From 2-02-FULL-55-14 sp964534125 (GTDB lineage: Bacteria > Bacteroidota > Ignavibacteria > UBA10030), in assembly GCA_964534125.1 (NCBI GenBank), contig CAZHOJ010000008.1, positions 1 to 64,000 on the forward strand: a stretch of 64,000 nucleotides of DNA. Direction: 5' to 3'. Made by a program: the position numbers and the translations under genes. Of this stretch, positions 51,538-59,616 are shown piece by piece. How positions within the stretch are numbered: position 1 is the first letter of the stretch; every line of letters begins with the position of its first letter. The notes beneath the pieces were generated by a model. It saw only the letters and a list, made by a program, of their open reading frames with translations. It was not told the origin of the DNA and searched no databases.

Positions 51538-52302
51538 CTATTGTGTGCGATAGAGTCCGAATGTTGCCAACGATATCGCGCCGAGCTTGGCCGTCGTGGT
51601 CCCTGAGTCCAGAAGCCGCATGGCGCCAACGCCGTCATACTGGAGCCCGACCGGCTTGGCTGCAGGGAACGCCTCTTCCCACCCGTCCCGCGGAGCAGGA
51701 TTGCCGCCGGCGAGGATCATCGGTGCATTTGGCTTTCCCCTCTCTTTCGCGATGATCGTCCGGCAATCATTCTTCACCTTCTCTCCCCCCTTCTCCGGGT
51801 AGGTCGCACTCACGACGATGATCTCCCTGACACCTCCGTCGATGACCGTATGGAGAGCACCTTCGAACACGGCTCCTTTCACTGTATGGAAGGAGACCGT
51901 CGAATGAGAACGGATGGGATAGGAAGCGAACACTGCGTTGCCGGTCAGACGGCCCGAGTTATCGACGAGCTCGCCGAAGACGGACCTCCAGCCTGATGCG
52001 GATATGAACTCATCGACGAGGTCGGTGCGAGTCGTGAGGCCGGGATATCGCGTCAGTCCCTGGACTGTCAGGACCTCCACCTTCTCCCTTTTCATCACGG
52101 CCCACAGGTCACTGACATCGGCCTTCGTCAGCCGTCTGTTGAGACCGGAGACATCGAGCGAGGCCACACGTACGGTCAGTTCGAGGACCGGTTTGGTCTT
52201 TTCCTCTTTTGTCGTACCCGATGGTGTGCAACCTGCCGCGAGCAGTATGCCCGCACATATCATGGCCGAGAGGCCGTGTCGGATCGCTCCCTGCACGCTC
52301 AC
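51538..52302 (-). CDS. Lipoprotein with a degenerate EEP (exo/endonuclease/phosphatase) fold
   Basis: A 254-residue lipoprotein, GTG start, lipobox LLAAGC. The fold pattern of the endonuclease/exonuclease/phosphatase family is visible: VRVASLDVSGLNRR at the start, EVLTVQGLTRYPGL where LQE would be, GNAVFASYPI, and APMILAGGNPAP where GDFN would be. The metal-binding Glu is Gln-Gly and the Asp-Asn pair is Gly-Asn, and the final SDH motif is missing. It is probably catalytically dead. Overlaps the SRPBCC gene by four bases (GTGA). Confidence 0.75.
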   Translation of the reverse strand: MSVQGAIRHGLSAMICAGILLAAGCTPSGTTKEEKTKPVLELTVRVASLDVSGLNRRLTKADVSDLWAVMKREKVEVLTVQGLTRYPGLTTRTDLVDEFISASGWRSVFGELVDNSGRLTGNAVFASYPIRSHSTVSFHTVKGAVFEGALHTVIDGGVREIIVVSATYPEKGGEKVKNDCRTIIAKERGKPNAPMILAGGNPAPRDGWEEAFPAAKPVGLQYDGVGAMRLLDSGTTTAKLGAISLATFGLYRTQ

Positions 52303-52703
52303 GCTCCTTTCCTGATGAGATAAGATTTCAGGGGGTCCACAACATGGTCGTGCCAGCCTGTCTTGTGGGACCGCAGGGCCGCCTTCGTCGGAAGATATGC
52401 ATGCCGGATGGAGATGCGTGACCCTTTCCCCTTTGCCTCGAACCGATAGACAACGATCGAGGGTGCCGTCCCCTTCTTCCAGTCAGCCGGGAGCCATGTA
52501 TAGGCAAGATGCTTCCCCGGCTGGTACGCCAGGACGAACCCTGTCACCCAGCCGTCGAACATCCGGAAGGTCCCGCCGATCTCCGGACGGACCCTGCCGG
52601 CCTGCCCGGACCAGGCCCGGATCTTTCTCGCATCCGTGAGGAGTGCGAATGCCTCCCGTTTCGGGACCGGGAGCGTGAAGCTCAAGCGAAGGCTGTATGT
52701 CAT
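52299..52703 (-). CDS. SRPBCC/AHSA1-family protein
   Basis: A 134-residue START-like hydrophobic-pocket protein. VPKREAFALLTDARKIRAWSGQAG, GGTFRMFDGWVTGFVLAYQPGKHLAYTW and SRISIRHAYLPTK are typical of the AHSA1 (Aha1 C-terminal-like) group. Ligand unknown. Coupled to the lipoprotein downstream and to the small membrane protein upstream. Confidence 0.88.
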   Translation of the reverse strand: MTYSLRLSFTLPVPKREAFALLTDARKIRAWSGQAGRVRPEIGGTFRMFDGWVTGFVLAYQPGKHLAYTWLPADWKKGTAPSIVVYRFEAKGKGSRISIRHAYLPTKAALRSHKTGWHDHVVDPLKSYLIRKGA

Positions 52704-52867
52704 GACCCTCCCCGTGTACTGCGGCTCGTCAGCCAGTTGATACCGTATCCTACCGCGAGCCCGACGAACAGATAGCCGAGCGTTTCCAGCGTGGTCGCCT
52801 GCTGTCCGCGGGCGATGAGGATGCCCAGGATCGCCCCGGCGGTCGGCAGAAGGAATCGCATGCTCAT
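52700..52867 (-). CDS. Small membrane protein
   Basis: A 55-residue protein with two hydrophobic segments (FLLPTAGAILGILIARG, LGYLFVGLAVGYGINWL). ATG 52867 has AAAGGG seven bases upstream; ATG 52861 is an alternative. It fills the gap between the radical SAM gene and the SRPBCC gene with four-base overlap to the latter, which argues that it is real. Family unknown. Confidence 0.6.
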   Translation of the reverse strand: MSMRFLLPTAGAILGILIARGQQATTLETLGYLFVGLAVGYGINWLTSRSTRGGS

Positions 52868-52886
52868 GTCCTGACCCTTTCGTCGT

Positions 52887-53957
52887 TCAGGATGATGCTG
52901 TGTACCAGCGCCCTGCGATGGCAGTGCTGCACGAAGGACACTTCCCGTCGACCAGAGAGTTCGACAGGACATGGAATCCCCGCCTCTCGATGAGCGTCTT
53001 CCCGCATCCTGGACAACGTGTGTCCTCAAGCCCATCGACCCGACCGGGGACATTCCCCGCATAGACGTAGCGAAGTCCCGCCTCCCGCCCGATCTCCGCC
53101 GCGCGGATGAGCGTGCTGACGGGTGTGGCCGATGTGTCCGTCATCTTATAGTCCTCATGGAAGGCGGTCACGTGCCAGGGAATGTCTCTCGAGACGGATG
53201 CAATGAACCCGGCGATGAAGGTCAGCTCGGCGTCGGAATCGTTGAACCCCGGGACGACGAGCGTGACGATCTCTGTCCACATCCCCTTTGCATGGACGGT
53301 GCGGATGGTGTCGAGGACGTTCTCCAGTTTTCCGCCGAGCCGTGAGTATTCCTTCTGCGTGAACGCTTTCAGGTCGATCTTGAACAGGTCGACCCAGGGG
53401 GCCAGGTACTCCAGCACTTCGGGAGTGCCGTTCCCGTTCGACACATATGACGTCACCATTCCCTTCTCTCGTGCAAGACGGAAGATGGCCACGGCCCATT
53501 CGCTCGTGATGAGCGGCTCATTGTAGGTGCTCGTCACAACCTGCGCCCCGTACTTCTGCGCAAGGCGGATGATGTCGTCCGGCTCGATGGGATCGACTCC
53601 CGAAACCGCATCGGGATCGCGGAGCGCCTGTGAGGTGATCCAGTTCTGGCAGTACGGACAGTGATAGTCGCAGCCGAGCATGCCGAACGAGAGAGCCTTC
53701 GCTCCCGGGTAGGCATGGAAGAAGGGCTTCTTTTCGATGGGATCCACCTGGAGACCGGCAACATATCCCCAGGGTACGCGCAGCGTTCCGCTGTCGTTGA
53801 ACCTGACCTTGCAGATGCCGTCCTTGCCCGGACCGATCTTGCATCGGTGTCCGCATGCAAAGCAGCGCACCCACGCGTCGCTCATCGCCTCGGTCAGTTC
53901 ACCCTGAGCGGTATATCGGGCGAGCACATCCTTCAGCGTCGGTGAGTCTTTCATCAT
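52887..53957 (-). CDS. amrS: AmrS-type radical SAM protein (AmmeMemoRadiSam system)
   Basis: A 356-residue radical SAM enzyme of the AmmeMemoRadiSam group. Before the radical domain lies a Cys cluster CFACGHRCKIGPGKDGIC; the radical SAM motif is GCDYHCPYCQNW (CxxxCxxC); TSTYNEPLI and NVPGRVDGLEDTRCPGCGKTL with a second CxxC pair at the C-terminus (CPSC) are characteristic. The family modifies an unknown target; the partners AmrA and AmrB are absent here. ATG overlaps the stop of the endonuclease IV gene. Confidence 0.93.
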   Translation of the reverse strand: MMKDSPTLKDVLARYTAQGELTEAMSDAWVRCFACGHRCKIGPGKDGICKVRFNDSGTLRVPWGYVAGLQVDPIEKKPFFHAYPGAKALSFGMLGCDYHCPYCQNWITSQALRDPDAVSGVDPIEPDDIIRLAQKYGAQVVTSTYNEPLITSEWAVAIFRLAREKGMVTSYVSNGNGTPEVLEYLAPWVDLFKIDLKAFTQKEYSRLGGKLENVLDTIRTVHAKGMWTEIVTLVVPGFNDSDAELTFIAGFIASVSRDIPWHVTAFHEDYKMTDTSATPVSTLIRAAEIGREAGLRYVYAGNVPGRVDGLEDTRCPGCGKTLIERRGFHVLSNSLVDGKCPSCSTAIAGRWYTASS

Positions 53958-54886
53958 CTCTTTCCCTTTCTGCGCTCCGATGATGGGCGTTTGCGGGATG
54001 AGGCGGGTGTCCGCGATGTCCGGAGAAGGCCTTTCAGGACGCGGATGTTCTCCACATCTTCGTGCAGGTCCTCGCTCTTGGGCGTTTCGAGGATCTTCGG
54101 AATGTCCCTGAACCTCCTGTCATTCATCAGGAAGCTGAACCCGTCAAGTCCGATGAGTCCCTCGCCGATGTGGTCGTGCCGGTCAACGCGCGATCCCAGC
54201 GGCTTCTTCGAATCGTTCACATGGAACGCCACAAGCTGGTCCAGTCCGATAATATCGTCAAAATCCCGGAATGTCTGCTCGTAGCCCTCTTCCGTGGAAA
54301 TATCATACCCCGCGGCGAAGATATGGCAGGTATCGACGCATACCGCCATCCTGGCCTTCTCCTCGACGCGGTCGATGATCTCCCGTATCTGCTCAAAACG
54401 GTGCCCGATCGCCGTTCCTTGTCCGGCTGTCGTCTCGATGACGCTCCTGACGGAGAAACCCTTCGTTCTCTCATGGACAATGTTGATGGACTCAGCGATA
54501 CGCTTGATGCCCTCTTCGTCGCCCGCCCCCATGTGCGAGCCGGGATGGAAGTTGAGATACTCAACGCCCAGACGTTCACAGCGCACGAGCTCATCTTGCA
54601 ACGCGTCGCGGGATCTCACGAGGATGGAGGGATCGACAGCACAGAGATTGATCAGGTAGGTGTCGTGGACGACGACGGGGCCGATCCTTGCTTTCGAACG
54701 GGCCTCTTTGTAGGTTGCCACGTCCTCATCCGTGAGCTCCTTCCCCTTCCACTGGTTGTTGTTCTTGACGAACATCTGCAGGGTCGGGCAGCCGATCCGC
54801 ACCGCACGTTCTATCGCCGTGTGGACCCCACCAGCGATGGACATGTGAGACCCCAGCAGGGGCTGCCGTGAGGGGCTTGGGCTCAT
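53954..54886 (-). CDS. nfo: Deoxyribonuclease IV (AP endonuclease)
   Basis: A 310-residue xylose-isomerase-like TIM-barrel enzyme cutting abasic sites in DNA. Zinc ligands are in NFHPGSHMGAG, VIETTAGQG, CVDTCHIFAAGYD, FHVNDSKKPLGSRVDRHDHIG and ILETP. GSHMSIAGGV near the N-terminus is the family opening. ATG 54886 used; an upstream ATG at 54925 would add 13 residues. The last 30 residues are basic and Ser-rich. Coupled to amrS downstream. Confidence 0.94.
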   Translation of the reverse strand: MSPSPSRQPLLGSHMSIAGGVHTAIERAVRIGCPTLQMFVKNNNQWKGKELTDEDVATYKEARSKARIGPVVVHDTYLINLCAVDPSILVRSRDALQDELVRCERLGVEYLNFHPGSHMGAGDEEGIKRIAESINIVHERTKGFSVRSVIETTAGQGTAIGHRFEQIREIIDRVEEKARMAVCVDTCHIFAAGYDISTEEGYEQTFRDFDDIIGLDQLVAFHVNDSKKPLGSRVDRHDHIGEGLIGLDGFSFLMNDRRFRDIPKILETPKSEDLHEDVENIRVLKGLLRTSRTPASSRKRPSSERRKGKR

Positions 54887-54924
54887 CGAAGGACGGTCTT
54901 TCCTGGTTCTGTCTGTAGAACCCA

Positions 54925-55035
54925 TCTTAAAGACATTTCTCGCAGTGATCGCAACGGTAGAAAGAGAGACCGCAGCGGAGAAACCTTACATTATATTTCG
55001 TATTCCATCGCGCCCGTTGCTTTCTTTGCGCACGT
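54925..55035. repeat. Inverted-repeat intergenic element (GCAACG-type)
   Basis: TTTCTCGCAGTGATCGCAACGG on the left and CGCCCGTTGCTTTC plus GCACGTTGCGAGAA on the right are complementary in large part. It lies between the divergent nfo and anmK genes. Member of the same family as 5570-5690 and 6680-6810. Confidence 0.6.
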
Positions 55036-55096
55036 TGCGAGAACCCAACCCACACCAGAAATTCTTGAGATAACACAGAGGACAATGTACTGAATC

Positions 55097-56293
55097 ATGC
55101 CATCCCGCACACCGAAACCGCGGATCACCTGGGCCGGAAGGCCTCCACGGGTCGTCGCCGGACAGATCTCCGGCACCTCCGCTGACGGGATAGCCACGGT
55201 CATTGCACGGATCTCAGAGACCCGGAAGGGCCTCTCTGTACGTCAGCTGGCGTTCACGAACATACCCTACCCGCGCGGCATGAAGCGGACGATCCTTGAG
55301 AATTCGCTGCCCGGTACCGGGTCCGTTGACACCGTAACACGGCTGCACGCAGCCATCGGCCGGGCGTTCGCCCGCGCGCTCCGAAGGACGGCACGCAAGG
55401 CACATCTGCCGCTCGGGTCCATCGACCTCGTCGGATCCCACGGCCAGACGGTCCATCATCTGCCTGATCCCCGCAGCGTCCATGGCCTCCGCGTCCGGTC
55501 AACGCTCCAGCTCGGCGATCCGTCCGTCATTGCCCAGGAGACCGGCATCCCTGTCGTCGGCGATTTCCGGACGGCGGACATGGCCGTCGGTGGACAAGGC
55601 GCACCGCTCGTACCGTTCCTCGACTATCTGCTGTTCCGATCGAAGACACGAAGCAGACTCCTGCTCAATCTTGGCGGGATCGCGAACTTCACCGCCCTGC
55701 CCCGCAGATGCAGCGTGGATGACGTTATCGCGTTCGACACGGGTCCCGCAAACATGGTGATCGATGCTCTTGCGGCTGAGCTCTTCCGCCGACCGTTCGA
55801 CAGGGGAGGGTCGCTCGCACGCCGCGGTACGATCGACGCACGACTCCTTGCGTGGATGATGTCCCACCCGTATCTGAGCATGCGGCCGCCCAAGTCCACC
55901 GGACGCGAAGTGTTCGGTGCCTCGTTCGTGAAAGAAGTCCGCCGGAGAGGACGAAGGCTCGAGGGTGTGGATGTACTCGCCACCGCAACGGAGTTCACGG
56001 CCGCGTCCGTTCACGACCAGTACCGGCGCTTCGTGCAGCGCCATGCACCTGCCGATGAAGTACTTGTCAGCGGAGGCGGCGCACACAACCGGTTCCTTAT
56101 GGAACGCCTCCAGCACCACTTCGGACACACTCCTGTCCGGCCAGCAACCGCTCCCGGATTCTGCGCCGACGCCAAGGAGGCGCTCCTCTTTGCGGTCATG
56201 GCATACTGGACCGTGATGGGACGTCCCTCGAACCTGCCGAGGGTCACGGGAGCGAAGCGGGGGGTTATCCTGGGGAAGATCTGTCTGCCGTGA
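55097..56293 (+). CDS. anmK: Anhydro-N-acetylmuramic acid kinase
   Basis: A 398-residue sugar kinase that phosphorylates and opens 1,6-anhydroMurNAc during cell-wall recycling. VVAGQISGTSADGIATV is the N-terminal phosphate loop (usual form GLMSGTSxDGxD; the second Asp is Ala here), VGSHGQTVHH, LLLNLGGIANFTALP, AFDTGPANMVID and VLVSGGGAHNRFLMERL are all in place. ATG 55097; the first 15 residues may be extra. No other recycling gene adjoins it. Confidence 0.93.
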   Translation: MPSRTPKPRITWAGRPPRVVAGQISGTSADGIATVIARISETRKGLSVRQLAFTNIPYPRGMKRTILENSLPGTGSVDTVTRLHAAIGRAFARALRRTARKAHLPLGSIDLVGSHGQTVHHLPDPRSVHGLRVRSTLQLGDPSVIAQETGIPVVGDFRTADMAVGGQGAPLVPFLDYLLFRSKTRSRLLLNLGGIANFTALPRRCSVDDVIAFDTGPANMVIDALAAELFRRPFDRGGSLARRGTIDARLLAWMMSHPYLSMRPPKSTGREVFGASFVKEVRRRGRRLEGVDVLATATEFTAASVHDQYRRFVQRHAPADEVLVSGGGAHNRFLMERLQHHFGHTPVRPATAPGFCADAKEALLFAVMAYWTVMGRPSNLPRVTGAKRGVILGKICLP

Positions 56294-56825
56294 GATACAT
56301 CACGCAGAGGCGCAAAGACGCAGAGGGGAGATCAGGCGTACATGAGATATTGTGGATGTTCTCAGCGTCTCTGCAGTGAAGGATCCCTGGGGGGAGATTA
56401 CCGCGGAGGCGCGAAGACGCAGAGGGGAGATCAGGCGTACATGAGATATTGTGGATGTTCTCAGCGTCTCTGCGGTGAAGGATCCCTGGGGAGAGATTAC
56501 CGCGGAGGCGCAGGGCATCAATATGAAGACCATTGGGAGCACGCAGAGAACGGATCAGGGAATTAAAACTTCCCTCTCTATCTCTGCGTTCCCCGGGCAG
56601 AGGTAACGATGACGCTCTGCGCCACTGCGTGAAACAACCCGGACACGCGTAAAGATATGTCTAAAGCAGATATTTCTCGCAGAGACGCTGTGCAACTGTG
56701 TGAGACCCGTGAAGAGCGCAGAGGAGAGATGAGAGGCGATCCTCTATCCCTTTCCATAAAACCTCTGCGTTCTCTTTGGAGATGCTCCCATGAGGCTCTG
56801 CGTCACTGCGTGAAACCACCCGGAG
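56294..56825. repeat. Repeat-filled intergenic region with a 99-bp tandem duplication
   Basis: This 530-base gap is filled with CGCAGAG-type heptads. From about 56303 to 56504 a 99-base unit is present twice in tandem with very few differences (for example GAGGCGCAAAGAC against GAGGCGCGAAGAC) and a third copy begins with CCGCGGAGGCGCAG. Further degenerate arms continue to 56820, and the pattern CAGCGTCTCTGC...GCAGAGACGC gives hairpins. No gene is convincing; two in-frame open stretches exist only because 99 is divisible by three. Confidence 0.75.
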
Positions 56826-58040
56826 ATGCGTAAAGAAAAGCTCATCATCCTCTTCACCGTGTTCGTCGACGTTCTTGGTATCGGGATCGTCATCCCGGTC
56901 CTTCCTTTCTATGTACAGGAATTCGGCGCCGGGCCGACGACCGTTACGGTGCTGTTCTCGGTCTTCTCGCTGTTCGCCTTTCTGAGCTCCCCCTGGCTTG
57001 GCGCATTGTCGGACCGCGTGGGGAGGCGTCCTGTTCTCATCTGGAGCATCATCAGCACGGCCATCGGCTGGTTCGTTTTTGCGGGCGCGACGACCATCCC
57101 CTTCCTCTTTGTCGGGAGGATCATCGATGGCATTGCTGCGGGGAATATATCCATCGCGCAAAGCACGCTCGTCGACATCGCGAAGAATGACAAGGAACGC
57201 ACGGAAAATCTCGGCATTCTCGGAGCAGCATTCGGGATAGGATTCATGGTGGGTCCGCTGATCGGCGGCCTGCTCAGTCCTCTCTCCCACGCTGCACCGT
57301 TCTGGTTCGCAGGAGGCCTGGCAGCCATCAATGCGGTGGTGGCGTTCTTCCTGCTCCCCGAAACGCATCATGATCTGAACACCGATGGCAGGATCTCCAT
57401 CAACCCCATCCGCCCGTTGCTGAGGGCCGTGAAGGACACGGGGCTCAGGCCTCTCTATATCTCATGGATCATGTTCACGCTCGCCTTTGTCACGTCACAG
57501 TCGGTGTACGGGCTGTTCGTCGAACAGGTCTTCGGATTCGATGCTTTCATCACGGGATTGACCTTCACGGCAATGGGCCTCATCGTCGCCGTGAACCAGA
57601 CAGTGGGACTGAAGTACTTCTGGCTTCGACGATTTACGGAGACGAACCTCGAGACGATGATGTTCACCGTGATGCTGGCGGCGCTTGTCCTGTTCGCAAC
57701 GCAGTCGTTCACGGCGTTCATCCTCTCCTCTTTGCTGATGCCGACCGGCCACTCCGTGCTGCGCGTCGTCATCACCAGCCAGGTCGCCGGCCAGGCGGAC
57801 GCCCGCACGAAGGGCGAGAAACTCGGCACCATGTCTTCGCTGATGTCGGCATGCATGGTCATCGCACCGTTGCTCGCCGGGCCTTTGTTTGACATGCACC
57901 CGTCGGCGCCGTACGTGCTCGCATCTGTGTACGTCATCGTCGGACTCGTCACTGCCGTTTGGTACCAGCGCCGGCAACGACGCCGGGACCAGACACCGGA
58001 GGGCGAGCCCCCTCCCACGGTCCCTGCTGACGCTCCGTAA
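56826..58040 (+). CDS. MFS transporter (tetracycline-resistance-protein-like)
   Basis: A 404-residue major facilitator with 12 hydrophobic segments. FVDVLGIGIVIPVLPFYV is the drug/H+ antiporter N-terminal signature, GALSDRVGRRPVL the MFS loop 2-3 motif, and GAAFGIGFMVGPLIGGLL the motif C of helix 5, as in TetA-like antiporters. Substrate unknown. The C-terminal 30 residues are basic and proline-rich. Its ATG immediately follows the repeat-filled region, so its promoter is inside or near the repeats. Confidence 0.92.
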   Translation: MRKEKLIILFTVFVDVLGIGIVIPVLPFYVQEFGAGPTTVTVLFSVFSLFAFLSSPWLGALSDRVGRRPVLIWSIISTAIGWFVFAGATTIPFLFVGRIIDGIAAGNISIAQSTLVDIAKNDKERTENLGILGAAFGIGFMVGPLIGGLLSPLSHAAPFWFAGGLAAINAVVAFFLLPETHHDLNTDGRISINPIRPLLRAVKDTGLRPLYISWIMFTLAFVTSQSVYGLFVEQVFGFDAFITGLTFTAMGLIVAVNQTVGLKYFWLRRFTETNLETMMFTVMLAALVLFATQSFTAFILSSLLMPTGHSVLRVVITSQVAGQADARTKGEKLGTMSSLMSACMVIAPLLAGPLFDMHPSAPYVLASVYVIVGLVTAVWYQRRQRRRDQTPEGEPPPTVPADAP

Positions 58041-58107
58041 CAACGATTGACCGCCCGAGGCGGCAGAAACATCCTGCCCTCCAGGCCGCCTTCGCCTCGT
58101 ACCGAAA

Positions 58108-58157
58108 AAGAAAAACCCCCGTTCCATCCCGCATTGTGCGGAGGTGGAACGGGGGTT
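58108..58157 (-). terminator. Rho-independent terminator after the TPR gene
   Basis: On the minus strand CCCCCGTTCCA pairs with TGGAACGGGGG, followed by TTTTTCTTTTTC. It serves the TPR gene on the minus strand and may also stop the convergent MFS transcript. Confidence 0.9.
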
Positions 58158-58179
58158 CCAAACGTACGATCGCTGCGGA

Positions 58180-58968
58180 TCACTCGTCCGCTATCTGCTT
58201 CTCCAGCTCCTTCGCTTCCTGCCTGAACCTGGGATCATCCTCGTCCTTGTCCGGTATCTGTGGGATCGCGCTCAGATGTTTTCGCGCGGTGTCATAGTCC
58301 TCAAGCTCAACATATGAGCGCGCCGCATCGAGACGGTACATCACAAACTCCGGCCGGAGGGATATCGCCCGCTCGTAATGGGTCACCGCTACCTCGTAGC
58401 TCGCCCAGCTGAGGCCGAGCGGCCAGCGCACGATTCCGGGTTTTTCGCTCACTTTGGCGTGTGTTCGTGCGAGGATGTACTCTGCAGTCGCATCGGTCGG
58501 GTCTAGCGCAATGGCCTTCTCTGCGTCCGCCTTGACGGACTTGACCAGGTCGAGCGATTCCCAGACCCCCTTGAACAGCGCAACACGGCCGTTCGCGATG
58601 GCCCGGCGGAGATATCCCTGCGCCTTCGTCGGGTGCGCGCTCACGGTCTTGTTCGCGTAGTCGAGCGCCTTCTGGTAGTGGTCCAGCTGCGCCTGCCGCT
58701 CCTGGTCGGTCTTGCCCGGCAGATGCTCTCCGATGTCGATGTAGCATCGGCTGATGCCCCACAGGGCCTGGTAATTGTCGGGCGCGATCTTCTCCGCTTC
58801 CTGATACTTTTTGAGCGCCCCCTGGTTATCGAAGGTGACCGTTGCGAACTGGTCAGCCTCGGCCAGCAGGGACTGCAGTTGGTCCTGACCGCCCGTCTGT
58901 GCCACAGCGGCTGGGATCATCAGGCATGATACAAGAATGACAGTACACAATTTCTGGACGGTGGTCAT
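58180..58968 (-). CDS. Exported TPR-repeat protein
   Basis: A 262-residue protein with signal peptide (MTTVQKLCTVILVSCLMIPAAVAQ). Four to five tetratricopeptide-like helical pairs follow (GALKKYQEAEKIAPDNYQALWGIS, HYQKALDYANKTVSAHPTKAQGYLRRA, DAEKAIALDPTDATAEYILARTH, HYERAISLRPEFVMYRLDAARSYVEL). The middle helices resemble the RMD/regucalcin-type TPR group seen in FCB bacteria. Role unknown, a periplasmic scaffold is likely. Confidence 0.85.
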   Translation of the reverse strand: MTTVQKLCTVILVSCLMIPAAVAQTGGQDQLQSLLAEADQFATVTFDNQGALKKYQEAEKIAPDNYQALWGISRCYIDIGEHLPGKTDQERQAQLDHYQKALDYANKTVSAHPTKAQGYLRRAIANGRVALFKGVWESLDLVKSVKADAEKAIALDPTDATAEYILARTHAKVSEKPGIVRWPLGLSWASYEVAVTHYERAISLRPEFVMYRLDAARSYVELEDYDTARKHLSAIPQIPDKDEDDPRFRQEAKELEKQIADE

Positions 58969-59017
58969 AGCGATGTGCTCCGGTGCTGAGTGGAACAACG
59001 GGGACGGTGAGAGGGTA

Positions 59018-59605
59018 TTAGGAATTTCGGGCCTTCAAGGCATTGATCTCGTCCCGCAATTTGGCGGCCTTTTCGTATTCCTCTTTCCTGATCGCCTCCT
59101 CGAGACGTTTCTCCAGCTTCTCCAGGTGTGTCGCAGGCTCAGGGGCATCCTCCTCTGGCTCTTCGGCCGCTTCCTCGCCGGACGGCTGTGCGACCTCCCC
59201 TTCATCTCCTTCGGGAACGAATGAGGCTTCGTTCATGACAGAATCGGAGACGAAGATCGGGACTCCGAATCGGACGGCCAATGCGACCGCGTCGCTCGGG
59301 CGGGAATCGATCTCCCGGGTATCGACGCGCAACCTCGCAAAGAACGTACCGTCCCTGAGGTCATTGATGGTCACGTCGTTCAGGGCACCGCCAAGCGTAT
59401 CGATGATCGACTTCATGAGGTCGTGTGTCAGCGGCCGCGGAGGCTTGATGCCCTCCATCTCCAGGGCTATTGATTGTGCCTCGAACGCGCCGATGATGAT
59501 GGGCAGCCGCCGCTGACCGTGCGTCTCCTTGAGGATCAGGGCATACGCTCCGCCGCTCGATGGGCTCGTCGAGAGCCCCAGAATATCGACCTGAATACGC
59601 TCCAT
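59018..59605 (-). CDS. Bifunctional nuclease (BFN) domain protein with UVR motif
   Basis: A 195-residue protein. Residues 1-135 are a DUF151/BFN domain (ILKETHGQRRLPIIIGAFEAQSIALEMEG, RPLTHDLMKSII, DSRPSDAVALAVRFGVPIFVSD). An acidic linker (EEAAEEPEEDAPEP) leads to a UvrB/UvrC-type motif (LEKRLEEAIRKEEYEKAAKLRDEINAL). The fusion is common in Bacteroidota/Chlorobiota and supports the taxonomic reading. Dual RNase/DNase activity is reported for plant members; bacterial function is unclear. Confidence 0.92.
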   Translation of the reverse strand: MERIQVDILGLSTSPSSGGAYALILKETHGQRRLPIIIGAFEAQSIALEMEGIKPPRPLTHDLMKSIIDTLGGALNDVTINDLRDGTFFARLRVDTREIDSRPSDAVALAVRFGVPIFVSDSVMNEASFVPEGDEGEVAQPSGEEAAEEPEEDAPEPATHLEKLEKRLEEAIRKEEYEKAAKLRDEINALKARNS

Positions 59606-59616
59606 GTGCGCGCTGT

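Noticed and set aside
56300..56566. Open frames on both strands with repeated protein sequence in the gap after anmK
   Set aside because: They come from the 99-base tandem duplication, whose length is a multiple of three, and have no start signal or homology.
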